A stretch of 33,112 nt of DNA from an uncultured Geobacteraceae bacterium (GTDB lineage: Bacteria; Desulfobacterota; Desulfuromonadia; Geobacterales; Pseudopelobacteraceae). The position numbers and the translations under genes are program-made. The DNA lies in contig CAIYZD010000130.1 in assembly GCA_903930585.1 (NCBI GenBank), positions 1-33,112 on the forward strand, given 5' to 3'. The notes under the pieces are model-generated. The model saw nothing but the letters and a program-made list of their open reading frames with translations, did not search any database and was not told the origin of the DNA. Positions 1-9,592 of this stretch are shown here, piece after piece (the stretch's first letter is position 1; every line of letters begins with the position of its first letter).

Positions 1-660
1 ACTCAGGAGTTCGACTTCCCGGTTCAAAAATTCATTCACCTTGGTCAGACGGACGATTGGGTCGTTTATTTCCAACAAGGTTTGCGCATCGGCAACCTTC
101 AGCCCGAGATTACTGGATACCAGATCGGCCATGCTCCCCGGATCCTGGATATTCTCCAGAATAACCATCACCTCGGGCGACACCTGTTTGCCGAGTTCCA
201 TAACCTTGGTCAACTGCTCGCGCACGGTGCGTATCAACGCCTCGGTTTCCAGCGATACATCAACGATCACGGTATCATGCTGCCGTTCAACCCGAACCGT
301 ATAGAACGGTTTATCAGACACATATTCCGTAATGCGCGCCTTGGCCAAGCCCTGGACGAGAATTTTTACGCGTCCGTCAGGCAGCTTGAGCATACGCATG
401 ATCATGGCGACCGTGCCGACTTCGTAAATTTTATCGGCAGGCGGATCCTCATCGCCAACATCGTGCTGAGTTGCCAGTAAAATCATCCGATCACCCGCCA
501 GGGCGCTGTCCACGGCCTTTACCGACATTTCCCGTCCGACAAAAAGCGGTATGATCATAAACGGGTACACCACCACGTCCCGAATCGGCAGCAGCGGAAG
601 TACCTCGGGAATTTTCAGTTCTTCCGAACTTTGTTCGGCATCATTCTCTATCTCTATCAA
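1..660 (-). CDS. lon: Lon protease, N-terminal part (3' end runs off the window)
   Basis: Reverse-strand translation from a TTG at 660 preceded by AAAGGAG gives LIEIENDAEQSSEELKIPEVLPLLPIRDVVVYPFMIIPLFVGREMSVKAVDSAL..., typical Lon N-terminal (LAN) domain. Not in the ORF track because it is open at the window edge. Confidence 0.9.
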   Translation of the reverse strand, partial: MIEIENDAEQSSEELKIPEVLPLLPIRDVVVYPFMIIPLFVGREMSVKAVDSALAGDRMILLATQHDVGDEDPPADKIYEVGTVAMIMRMLKLPDGRVKILVQGLAKARITEYVSDKPFYTVRVERQHDTVIVDVSLETEALIRTVREQLTKVMELGKQVSPEVMVILENIQDPGSMADLVSSNLGLKVADAQTLLEINDPIVRLTKVNEFLNREVELLS

Positions 661-704
661 TCTAAATCTCCTTTGGAGCTACAAATGAGAACTAATATTA
701 TGTA

Positions 705-1133
705 TTACAGTTCCTTAATTGGTACAAAACGTTCGCCGCTTTTTGGACAAATCACCCGGAGCACTCCCCGTCGGTACTCCGCCCTGATTGCGCTGAGGTC
801 TATATTTCCGGGGATATGCACTTCGTGGTGAAAACGACCATGACTCCGTTCCACACAAATAAATTTGCCTTCGTTCTGCTCCCTCGGCTTGCAGGCCTCA
901 AGAAGCAGTGTCTGACCGTTTATTCTCAGAGATATGGCATCCAGCAAGAAACCGGGCAGATCATATTCGAGGATAACATCTTGACATGTTTCATACATAT
1001 CCATCTTCGGCCGGGTTTCATTGTCTTCAAATAAATCCCGAAGTTCAAGTGCATGCAGCAGGCTACGCATCTCACCGACGTGCCGATCGAAAATTTCCTG
1101 TGTAAACAGTTTCCTGCCTGAATAACGTGGCAT
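705..1133 (-). CDS. Hsp20/alpha-crystallin family small heat shock protein
   Basis: 142-145 aa; C-terminal half reads DVILEYDLPGF...ISLRINGQTLLLEA...GRFHHEVHIPGNIDLSAIRAEYRRGVLRVICPK (ACD-like). ATG at 1133 has AAGG upstream; the track start at 1142 is a GTG. Confidence 0.75.
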   Translation of the reverse strand: MPRYSGRKLFTQEIFDRHVGEMRSLLHALELRDLFEDNETRPKMDMYETCQDVILEYDLPGFLLDAISLRINGQTLLLEACKPREQNEGKFICVERSHGRFHHEVHIPGNIDLSAIRAEYRRGVLRVICPKSGERFVPIKEL

Positions 1134-1261
1134 AAAAGGCACCTTAAAAGGAGGTAATGTACCGAACTCTCTAAGTTAGGACGAAGGTAATCATTCCCTC
1201 CGGCAAAGTCAAGACAGACATTCCGTCGATATCGTATTAAAGAGTATATTTGAATTAAAAT

Positions 1262-1290
1262 TTGACATTGACGACACTATGCCATAAATA
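1262..1290 (+). promoter_or_regulatory. Candidate sigma70 promoter for speA
   Basis: TTGACA (1262-1267), 17-nt spacer, TAAATA (1285-1290), upstream of speA; the -10 is a weak match. Confidence 0.35.
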
Positions 1291-1336
1291 GGGTAGTTTG
1301 TTTGGGTGAGACTATGCGGAAGATAGGGAACAGGTC

Positions 1337-3244
1337 ATGGAAAAATGGTCCATCAATGAATCTGCAAAGATTTACAATATCGACAACTGGGGCGCAGATC
1401 TCTTCTCGATCAATAAAAAAGGGAACATCTGCGTTCATCCTTCGTCAAATTCCAAGCACGCCATCGATCTGCGGGCGCTGGTAGACGATCTGATCAAGCG
1501 TAAGATCAAACCTCCCATCCTGCTCCGTTTCATGGACGTGCTGCAGGGGCGTATCGCCTCGATCAACCGGGTCTTTAAAAATGCGATCCAGGAGAACGAT
1601 TATCCCGCCAAATACCAGACGTTCTACCCGATCAAAGTCAACCAGCAGCGGCAGGTGGTGGAAGCTATCGCCGGGTACGGAAAACGCTATAATATCGGCC
1701 TTGAAGTCGGATCGAAACCGGAGCTGGTGGCAGGGATTTCGATCTCCAGCGGCAACAATCTGCCGATCATCTGCAATGGCTACAAGGATGCCGAATACAT
1801 CGAAACCGTCCTGTACGCCACCAAGGTAGGCTTCGACATCACACTGGTGGTGGAGAAACTGTTCGAACTGGAAAAGATCATCGAGATCGCCAAAAAAACC
1901 GGTATTTCTCCCAAACTGGGGATCCGGGTCAAGCTTTCTTCCAAGGGAACCGGTAAATGGGCGACCTCCGGAGGGGAAGACGCAAAATTCGGCCTGCGCA
2001 TGTCGGAAATAATCGCCGCCATCCGGATGCTGGAAGACCAGGGAATGCTCAGTTCGGTCAAATTGCTGCACTCGCATATCGGCAGCCAGATAACCAAGAT
2101 CGACAAGATCAAGACCGCGCTGATCGAAGTTGCCCGCGTCTACACCGAAATGAAAAAGCTGGGAGTCGGCATCGAATATCTTGATATCGGCGGCGGCCTT
2201 GGCGTCGACTACGATGGTTCAAAATCAAGCTATTTTTCCAGTGTCAACTATACCATTGAAGAGTATGCCAACGATGTCATCTACCAGATCAAGAACATCT
2301 GCGATGAAGCCGGGGTTGAATGCCCCAACATCATTTCCGAATCGGGTCGGGCGACGGTTGCTCACTACTCGGTGCTCGTCACCAACGTCCTCAACACCAA
2401 TACCCAGCATCTAATGCCCGATTTTGAGGAAATCCTGACCCAGTCCGAAAAAGTGGCCCCAACCGTAAAAAAGCTGACGGACATCTACAAAAGCATCGAC
2501 CGATATTCCCTGCGCGAGGACTATCACGATACGCTTCAGTTGATCAACGAGGCGGTCAGTCTCTTTAACCTCGGATATTTGACCCTCAACGACCGGGCCA
2601 TCGCCGAATGGCTTTACGCCAAGATAATCAGGAAAATAAACAGCATCGTCGAACGGATCAAGCCGATTCCGGAGGAGTTGCAGAATTTCCAGTTACACCT
2701 GCGTCAGACCTATTTTGCCAATTTCTCGTTATTTCAATCGATTCCCGACTCGTGGGCCATCGATCAGCTGTTCCCGATCATGCCGATCCAACGCCTCAAC
2801 CAGAAGCCCGATGTCATGGCTTCGGTCGCCGATATCACCTGTGACTCGGACGGCGAAATCACCAGTTTTGTCGGCGAAAACGGCCGTTCAAAGTACCTCC
2901 CGCTGCACAAAATCCGCAAAGATGAGGATTATTATATCGGCTTCTTCCTGATCGGCGCCTACCAGGAAATTCTGGGGGATCTGCACAACCTGTTCGGCGA
3001 CACCAACGCCGTCCATATCACCTTCAACAAGAAGACCGGCTACATGATAGACACCGTCATCAACGGCGACGCAACCTGGGAAACACTGAAGTACGTCCAG
3101 TACAAAGGGCCGGAAATCCTGAAGCAGGTCAGGGACAACCTGGAAAAAAGCGTCGTTTTGAAGAAAATCTCCATCGAAGAGAGCAGCCATTTTATCGAAC
3201 TGCTGGATCGTACCCTGCTGGGGTATACGTATCTGGGGGAATAA
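1337..3244 (+). CDS. speA: Biosynthetic arginine decarboxylase
   Basis: 635 aa, PLP-dependent fold III ADC: 'YPIKVNQQRQVVEAI', 'GLEVGSKPELVAG', 'LLHSHIGSQI', 'YLDIGGGLGVDYDGS', 'ESGRATVAHYSVLVTNV'. Confidence 0.95.
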   Translation: MEKWSINESAKIYNIDNWGADLFSINKKGNICVHPSSNSKHAIDLRALVDDLIKRKIKPPILLRFMDVLQGRIASINRVFKNAIQENDYPAKYQTFYPIKVNQQRQVVEAIAGYGKRYNIGLEVGSKPELVAGISISSGNNLPIICNGYKDAEYIETVLYATKVGFDITLVVEKLFELEKIIEIAKKTGISPKLGIRVKLSSKGTGKWATSGGEDAKFGLRMSEIIAAIRMLEDQGMLSSVKLLHSHIGSQITKIDKIKTALIEVARVYTEMKKLGVGIEYLDIGGGLGVDYDGSKSSYFSSVNYTIEEYANDVIYQIKNICDEAGVECPNIISESGRATVAHYSVLVTNVLNTNTQHLMPDFEEILTQSEKVAPTVKKLTDIYKSIDRYSLREDYHDTLQLINEAVSLFNLGYLTLNDRAIAEWLYAKIIRKINSIVERIKPIPEELQNFQLHLRQTYFANFSLFQSIPDSWAIDQLFPIMPIQRLNQKPDVMASVADITCDSDGEITSFVGENGRSKYLPLHKIRKDEDYYIGFFLIGAYQEILGDLHNLFGDTNAVHITFNKKTGYMIDTVINGDATWETLKYVQYKGPEILKQVRDNLEKSVVLKKISIEESSHFIELLDRTLLGYTYLGE

Positions 3245-3348
3245 CCTTCATTATTTTGTAAAAGTTTTGTTACAGGTATTGTGCTAACGAGCAATTACCA
3301 GTATTATGCCTCGCCTGACAAAGCCCACCTTCAGGGAGGAACACTACA

Positions 3349-4545
3349 ATGAGCAAAGTCCTTATCATCGGCGCCGGTGGCGTCGGCCAGGTTGTCACCC
3401 ATAAATGCGCCCAGCGGCGCGACATCTTCAGCGAGATTACCCTGGCTTCGCGTACCAAGTCAAAGTGCGACATCATTGCCGCCCAGTTACATAACAGCAT
3501 CAACACGGCGCAGGTGGATGCCGACAACGTCCCGGAACTGGTGGCACTGATCAAACAGCTGCAGCCCAGGCTGGTAATTAACGTGGCCCTCCCGTATCAG
3601 GATCTGCATATCATGGACGCCTGCCTCGAAACCGGTGTCGATTACCTCGATACCGCCAACTATGAACCGCTCGATACGGCAAAATTTGAATATTCCTGGC
3701 AGTGGGCTTATCAGGAACGTTTCAAGGAGAAAGGGGTGATGGCGCTGCTCGGCTCCGGGTTCGATCCGGGTGTCACCAACGTCTACACTGCCCTGGCCGC
3801 CAAGAAGTATCTGGATGTAGTGGAAGAGCTCGACATAATCGACGCCAATGCCGGAAGCCACGGCCAACCCTTTGCTACCAACTTCAACCCGGAGATCAAT
3901 ATCCGCGAAGTTACCGCCATCTGCCGTCACTGGGAAAACGGGGAGTTTGTGGAATCTGCACCGCTCTCCACCAAACGGGTGTTCGATTTTCCCGAAGGTA
4001 TCGGACCGATGAACTGTTACCGCCTCTACCACGAAGAGATGGAGTCGCTGGTCAAACATATCCCGACCATCAAGAAGGCCCAGTTCTGGATGACGTTCTC
4101 CGACAATTACCTGAAACATCTTGAGGTATTGCAGAACGTCGGCATGACCCGTATCGACGAGGTGGAATTCAACGGCCAGAAAATCGTCCCCATCCAGTTT
4201 TTAAAAGCGCTGCTCCCCGATCCCGGCTCGCTGGGGCCATTAACCAAGGGAAAAACCTGCATCGGCGTCATCGCCCGCGGTACCAAGGACGGTCAGCGCA
4301 GACAGGTCTATATCTATAACATCTGCGACCACGAGGAGTGCTACAGGGAAGTCCAGTCACAGGCGATCAGCTACACTACCGGCGTCCCGGCCGTGGTCGG
4401 CGCGATCATGATGCTGACCGGCAAATGGCGCCAGGCTGGTGTTTACAACATGGAACAGTTTGACCCGGAGCTTTTCCTTGATGTACTCGGGCCGATGGGA
4501 CTGCCGACCGTCGTCGTCGATGGCGGTGAATGGCCGGAGCTGTAA
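3349..4545 (+). CDS. Carboxynorspermidine/carboxyspermidine dehydrogenase (saccharopine dehydrogenase-like)
   Basis: 398 aa; N-terminal Rossmann MSKVLIIGAGGVGQVVTHKCAQ; saccharopine dehydrogenase-like; adjacent to nspC and speA; SD AGGGAGGA. Confidence 0.9.
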   Translation: MSKVLIIGAGGVGQVVTHKCAQRRDIFSEITLASRTKSKCDIIAAQLHNSINTAQVDADNVPELVALIKQLQPRLVINVALPYQDLHIMDACLETGVDYLDTANYEPLDTAKFEYSWQWAYQERFKEKGVMALLGSGFDPGVTNVYTALAAKKYLDVVEELDIIDANAGSHGQPFATNFNPEINIREVTAICRHWENGEFVESAPLSTKRVFDFPEGIGPMNCYRLYHEEMESLVKHIPTIKKAQFWMTFSDNYLKHLEVLQNVGMTRIDEVEFNGQKIVPIQFLKALLPDPGSLGPLTKGKTCIGVIARGTKDGQRRQVYIYNICDHEECYREVQSQAISYTTGVPAVVGAIMMLTGKWRQAGVYNMEQFDPELFLDVLGPMGLPTVVVDGGEWPEL

Positions 4546-4549
4546 TCCG

Positions 4550-5704
4550 TTGACCGGTATAGACATCGAAAAGATTCTTCAGCTTTCCCCCTCTCCCGCC
4601 TACGTGGTAGACTTGGGACGGCTGCGCCATAATCTGGCCATTCTGGATGACGTGCAACGACGGAGCGGCGCCAGGATCCTGCTGGCTATGAAAGCATTTT
4701 CCATGTGGAGCGTATTCCCCCTTATCAGTCGGACCCTGCACGGTGTCTGCGCCAGTTCCCCCTGGGAGGCGCGCCTGGGTCGGGAGGAATTCAACCGCGA
4801 GGTACACAGTTTTTCCGCCGCTTTCAAAGAGAGCGACGTTGCCGAACTGCTTGGAATTTCCAACCACCTGGTGTTCAACTCCTTTAACCAGCTGGAACGG
4901 TTCCGCCCCCAGTGGGAGAAGTACGCCGGAAAAGTATCCATCGGTCTGCGCGTAAATCCGGAACACTCGGAAGGACATACCGAAATATACGACCCCTGCG
5001 CCGTCAACTCCCGCCTCGGTATCCCGAGACGGGAATTTGCAGGACGTTCCCTGAACGGCATTGAAGGACTGCACTTCCATACCCTCTGCGAACAGCTTTT
5101 CGAACCGCTGGAGCGCACCGCCAAGGCCTTCGAAGAGAAGTTCGGCGAGTTTCTGCCCGGAATGAAATGGCTTAACCTGGGGGGAGGTCACCATATCACC
5201 CGCAAGGGGTATGATATCGACGGCCTCGTGGAACTGGTAAAGTACTTCAAGGAAAAGTATGATCTGGAACTCTACCTGGAGCCGGGAGAGGCCATCGCCA
5301 TCGGCACCGGAATTCTGGTGGGAGAAGTACTTGATATAGTCAATAACGGTATGGACATCGCCATTCTTGACGTTTCGGCCACATGCCATATGCCGGATAT
5401 CCTTGAGATGCCGTACCGTCCCGGCATCACGAACGGTTTTGATCCGGGCGAGAAACCGCATACCTACCGTCTGGGGGGGCCATCCTGCCTGGCGGGGGAT
5501 GTGATCGGCGACTGGTCGTTTACCAAGCCGCTCCGCCCTGGCGACAGACTCGCTTTCGAGGACATGTCCCACTACACCATGGTCAAGACCACCATGTTCA
5601 ACGGTATTCAGCACCCGCATATCTGCACCTTCGAACCTGAAACCGGAGAATTGAAGGTGGTACGCCGTTTCGGTTACGACGATTTCAAAGGGCGATTATC
5701 ATAG
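4550..5704 (+). CDS. nspC: Carboxynorspermidine decarboxylase
   Basis: AYVVDLGRLRHNLAILDDV..., LHFHTLCEQ, WLNLGGGHHITRKGYD, LYLEPGEAIAIGTG. Likely TTG start at 4550; the ATG at 4439 lies deep inside the preceding gene. Confidence 0.92.
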   Translation: MTGIDIEKILQLSPSPAYVVDLGRLRHNLAILDDVQRRSGARILLAMKAFSMWSVFPLISRTLHGVCASSPWEARLGREEFNREVHSFSAAFKESDVAELLGISNHLVFNSFNQLERFRPQWEKYAGKVSIGLRVNPEHSEGHTEIYDPCAVNSRLGIPRREFAGRSLNGIEGLHFHTLCEQLFEPLERTAKAFEEKFGEFLPGMKWLNLGGGHHITRKGYDIDGLVELVKYFKEKYDLELYLEPGEAIAIGTGILVGEVLDIVNNGMDIAILDVSATCHMPDILEMPYRPGITNGFDPGEKPHTYRLGGPSCLAGDVIGDWSFTKPLRPGDRLAFEDMSHYTMVKTTMFNGIQHPHICTFEPETGELKVVRRFGYDDFKGRLS

Positions 5705-5756
5705 GGGCAAAGCGGTGCCTCGCCCAAAATCGGGCGACCGTCACAAGGAAACCATT

Positions 5757-5966
5757 ATGGCATTAAATACTCGAATATGGATGACCGGAGCGCTGGACTG
5801 GTTCGCTTTTATTGATGATGAGGAAGTTTTCCTGGGAAGACGCGAAGTCCCGACACCTCTGGATGAAGGGGACGCCTGGACCAACGAGACGGGCGATATG
5901 TTCAAGGTTATAGACGGAGAAATCAGACGTGTCGGCAAAACGGAACCACCGCAAAGATACTGGTGA
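5757..5966 (+). CDS. Small conserved-looking hypothetical protein (69 aa)
   Basis: MALNTRIWMTGALDWFAFIDDEEVFLGRREVPTPLDEGDAW...; ATG at 5757 follows ACAAGGAAACC; the upstream extension to 5715 looks non-coding. Confidence 0.55.
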   Translation: MALNTRIWMTGALDWFAFIDDEEVFLGRREVPTPLDEGDAWTNETGDMFKVIDGEIRRVGKTEPPQRYW

Positions 5967-6005
5967 ACTATTAATGACCCTCATTGCTGTGTTCCCGTCC
6001 CAGGC

Positions 6006-8240
6006 ATGACATCTCCCACCATCATTGAAGTTGCCATCCCGCTGTACGTGGATAAAATCTTTCATTACCGCGTGCCTGAACGGCTGAACGAACAGGCACT
6101 GACAGGCCGTCGGGCACTGGTTCCGTTCGGCAACCGGAAACTGACCGGTTATATCCTGGGGATTGCACCCGACTCTGCGATTACCAATTTAAAAGATATT
6201 ATCGACATACTGGACAGAGAGCCGCTCTGGACAGCCGGAGAACTGGAATTTTTCCGCTGGGTGGCCTCCTATTACCAGCATCCGCTGGGGGAAGTAGTGC
6301 GAACCGCCCTCCCGGCCGGAATTAATATTCAAACCCGCAAAGGAACTTCCGGTGATCAGGAAACTCTGACACAAGGAAAAACTGCTCGCCGCGAAACGTT
6401 TTATCTCCCCGCCCCTCTGCATGACCTCCCGCGCCAACCCGGCGCCAAGGCGCTGGAAATAATGGCAGTTATTCGGGAAACCGGCAATATTTCGGCAGCT
6501 GAGCTGCGCAAACGGTTCGGTACGTGCGCTCCGCAACTGAAGCGACTGGTTGAGCTTGGTTTGTGTACTGCGGTCGAGCACGAAGTATACCGCGATCCAT
6601 TTAAAGACCACATCGTGGCACGGGACGAGCCACGCCGCCTGCATACCCATCAAAAAGCGGCGCTGGACGCAATTTCAACCAGCCTCGACCGGCTACAGTT
6701 TACTCCGTTCCTGTTATATGGTGTAACCGGAAGCGGCAAAACCGAGGTGTATCTTCAGGCCATCTCGCATGCCCTCAATCTCGGGAAGAACGCCTTGGTG
6801 CTGGTTCCGGAGATCGCCCTGACCCCACAGCTGACCGGACGCTTTCAGGCCCGTTTCGGCGGCGGCATTGCCATTTTGCATAGCGCCCTATCCGACGGCG
6901 AGCGCTATGACGAATGGCGTCGCATCCGGCGGGGACTGGCACGAATCGTCATCGGTGCCCGTTCGGCGATTTTTGCACCGCTCAAAAATATCGGTATTAT
7001 CATTGTTGATGAAGAGCATGAAGCCTCGTTCAAACAGTCCGACGGCCTACGTTACAATGCCCGCGACCTGGCGCTGGTACGGGGGAGAATGGAGCAGGCC
7101 GCCGTGGTGCTCGGGTCGGCGACCCCCTCGGTGACCAGCATCCATGCCACCGGAGAGGGGCGTCTGACACTGATTGAACTCCCGGAACGGGTCGAAAACC
7201 GCCCAATGCCGCTTGTGGAACTGGTGGGAATGAAAGGGCATAAAGAGACTATTTCTGCAACGCTGGCAACCAGCCTGGCACAAACCTACGACCAGGGTCG
7301 GCAGGCTATTGTCTTTCTCAACCGCCGCGGCTTTGCCACCTTTCTGGTCTGCGCCGATTGCGGAAAACCTCTGACCTGTCCCAACTGCACTGTCACCCTG
7401 ACCTATCACCGCCAGCGGGGACAAAGCCTCTGCCATTACTGCGACTACGCCGTTCCTGCCCCCGGCACCTGTCCCTCATGCGGCGGTGCAACCCTGAGCG
7501 AATTAGGAGCCGGTACGGAAAAACTGGAGCAGGAGCTAAAAGAGCTGCTGCCGGCGGCGCGAATTCTCCGGATGGACAGCGACACTACCTCCGGTAAAGG
7601 AAGCCACGAGCGCCTCCTGACACGAATGAACGACGGCAGCGCAGATATCCTGGTCGGCACCCAGATGATTGCCAAAGGACATGATTTTCCCGAAGTGACA
7701 CTGGTGGGAGTGGTAAATGCCGAGGCGAGTCTGGGCATGCCCGATTTTCGGGCCGCCGAGCGCACCTTCCAGTTATTGTCCCAGGTTATCGGACGGGCCG
7801 GACGGGGCGATACGCCCGGCCGGGTGGTTGTACAGGCGCTTGATACGGAGCATTACGCGATCCGTGCTGCGGCTGAACATGATGCAACCGGATTTTACCG
7901 GCAAGAGTTGGAGTTTCGCCGGGAAGCAGGCTATCCCCCCTTTGCCTTTCTGGCGGCATTCGCCATATCGGGTCTGTCGGAGCAGACCGTCTCGGAACAG
8001 GCTGATGTGACGGCCCGCTTACTGGCCCATCTCAAGTCGGAACTGAAGGTCCGGGTCGAAATCCTTGGTCCTGCCCCCTCCCCTATCTATCGCCTGCGTA
8101 ATCGTTTTCGCCGCCAGATTCTGCTCAAAGCCGTAAACCGCAGCAACCTCCACCGTTTGCTCACCGCGTGGCGGCAGCGGGCAACGGTTGCTTCGACGGT
8201 CCGCATTTCCGTCGATATCGATCCGGTAGACATGATGTAA
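6006..8240 (+). CDS. priA: Primosomal protein N' (PriA helicase)
   Basis: 744 aa; Walker A GVTGSGKTEVYLQ, DEEH box, zinc-binding CADCGKPLTCPNCTVTLTYHRQRGQSLCHYCDYAVPAPGTCPSCGG. Confidence 0.97.
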   Translation: MTSPTIIEVAIPLYVDKIFHYRVPERLNEQALTGRRALVPFGNRKLTGYILGIAPDSAITNLKDIIDILDREPLWTAGELEFFRWVASYYQHPLGEVVRTALPAGINIQTRKGTSGDQETLTQGKTARRETFYLPAPLHDLPRQPGAKALEIMAVIRETGNISAAELRKRFGTCAPQLKRLVELGLCTAVEHEVYRDPFKDHIVARDEPRRLHTHQKAALDAISTSLDRLQFTPFLLYGVTGSGKTEVYLQAISHALNLGKNALVLVPEIALTPQLTGRFQARFGGGIAILHSALSDGERYDEWRRIRRGLARIVIGARSAIFAPLKNIGIIIVDEEHEASFKQSDGLRYNARDLALVRGRMEQAAVVLGSATPSVTSIHATGEGRLTLIELPERVENRPMPLVELVGMKGHKETISATLATSLAQTYDQGRQAIVFLNRRGFATFLVCADCGKPLTCPNCTVTLTYHRQRGQSLCHYCDYAVPAPGTCPSCGGATLSELGAGTEKLEQELKELLPAARILRMDSDTTSGKGSHERLLTRMNDGSADILVGTQMIAKGHDFPEVTLVGVVNAEASLGMPDFRAAERTFQLLSQVIGRAGRGDTPGRVVVQALDTEHYAIRAAAEHDATGFYRQELEFRREAGYPPFAFLAAFAISGLSEQTVSEQADVTARLLAHLKSELKVRVEILGPAPSPIYRLRNRFRRQILLKAVNRSNLHRLLTAWRQRATVASTVRISVDIDPVDMM

Positions 8241-8318
8241 TAAAAACCGGGTTGCGCATCCGGCATCATCTGATAGAATTTCTCCAAGGACTAAATCAAG
8301 AGCGTTGCGAGGACTCCC

Positions 8319-9461
8319 ATGACGGTGAACATCCGGCAGCCGTATGCCGATATATCGCTCTTGTATGTTGAAGACGAAGCAGCGACCCGCGAGCAGGTAT
8401 CCCGTGTTCTGTCATCCCGGGGGTATCGGCTTACCGTTGCAGAAAACGGTGAGCAGGGGATCGACTGTTTTCGCAAACAGCTCCCCGATATCGTTTTGAC
8501 CGACATCATGATGCCGCGGATGAACGGACTTGAAATGGCTCGTAAAATGCGAGCCCTGTCCCCGGAAATTCAGGTCGTCTGCATGACCGCCTTCAGCGAC
8601 ACCAGCTACCTGATAGAGGCCATCGATATCGGCATTAACCAGTTTGTCCTTAAACCGGTCGAATTCAATCGCCTGTTTGTTGCCCTGGATCGTTGTCAGG
8701 AGACAGTCGAACTCCGAAAGCGGCAAAAAATTCTGGAAGCGGAAAATCTGCGCACAAAAAAAATTGAAGCCAGCGGCATCCTTGCAGGAGGGATGGCCCA
8801 TGATTTCAACAACCTGCTTCAGGTTATCCTTGGGTATGTGTCACTGGCCCGCATGAGTGCGGAACCGGGCAGTAAGACAGAGTCGCTGCTGACAATTGTC
8901 GAAAAATCATCCGAAAGCGCTCGGGAACTCGGCAAGCGACTTTTGACTTTGGCAAAAGGGGGAGACACACTGATGAAACCGGCAGCACTGGGGCACCTCA
9001 TCATGAAAAGCATCGAATCCGAACTGAGCCCGGAATCCCCAATCGAGCTTGTCATTGATCTGCCTGACGACCTTCCCCTTGTCATGCTCGATGCGGATCA
9101 CATGCAGCAAGTGATCGCCAGTCTGCTCATAAATGCCTGCGAAGCCATGCCGCATGGCGGCTCGCTACACGTATCAGCAGCGTCCGTTCCACTGCCGTCA
9201 GCAAACGATCTTGGACTCACACCCGGCGATTATCTGCACGTTATTTTTGAGGATAGTGGAATCGGCATCCTGCCTGAAAACCTGCCGATGATTTTCGATC
9301 TCTATTTCACCACGAAAGATATGGGATGTCAAAAGGGAATGGGGCTCGGACTGGCACTCAGCTATTCCATCATCAAGCACCATCAGGGCCAAATAACAGC
9401 CGAATCCGAGCCGGGGGTGGGAACCCGCATCCATATATATCTGCCGGTTTACCGCTCATAG
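8319..9461 (+). CDS. Response-regulator receiver domain fused to histidine kinase
   Basis: N-terminal REC (LLYVEDEAATREQV, DIVLTDIMMPRMNGLEM), then H-box GGMAHDFNNLLQVILGY and HATPase motifs (NACEAMP, DSGIGI, KGMGLGLALSYSIIKHHQG). Confidence 0.92.
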   Translation: MTVNIRQPYADISLLYVEDEAATREQVSRVLSSRGYRLTVAENGEQGIDCFRKQLPDIVLTDIMMPRMNGLEMARKMRALSPEIQVVCMTAFSDTSYLIEAIDIGINQFVLKPVEFNRLFVALDRCQETVELRKRQKILEAENLRTKKIEASGILAGGMAHDFNNLLQVILGYVSLARMSAEPGSKTESLLTIVEKSSESARELGKRLLTLAKGGDTLMKPAALGHLIMKSIESELSPESPIELVIDLPDDLPLVMLDADHMQQVIASLLINACEAMPHGGSLHVSAASVPLPSANDLGLTPGDYLHVIFEDSGIGILPENLPMIFDLYFTTKDMGCQKGMGLGLALSYSIIKHHQGQITAESEPGVGTRIHIYLPVYRS

Positions 9462-9592
9462 TGTACATTCCCGCCGAGGTACCACGCAATAATACCCGTT
9501 GCCCCCCCTTGAGACCCTTTGTTATTTCACTCCGATGAAAAAATCTGCTACACTGCCGTCCAAAATACCTTTTCCTATTCGGACTCCTATTT

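Noticed and set aside
82-480. Plus-strand ORFs at the start of the window (41-304, 82-480)
   Set aside because: Antisense to lon, whose reverse-strand translation is unmistakable.
1143-1260. Sigma32-type promoter for the Hsp20 gene on the minus strand
   Set aside because: A CTTGAC-like -35 is present (reverse complement near 1205-1212) but no CCCCATNT-like -10 at proper spacing could be identified.
4406-5620. 404-aa minus-strand ORF opposite nspC
   Set aside because: Shadow of nspC; sense strand has diagnostic decarboxylase motifs.
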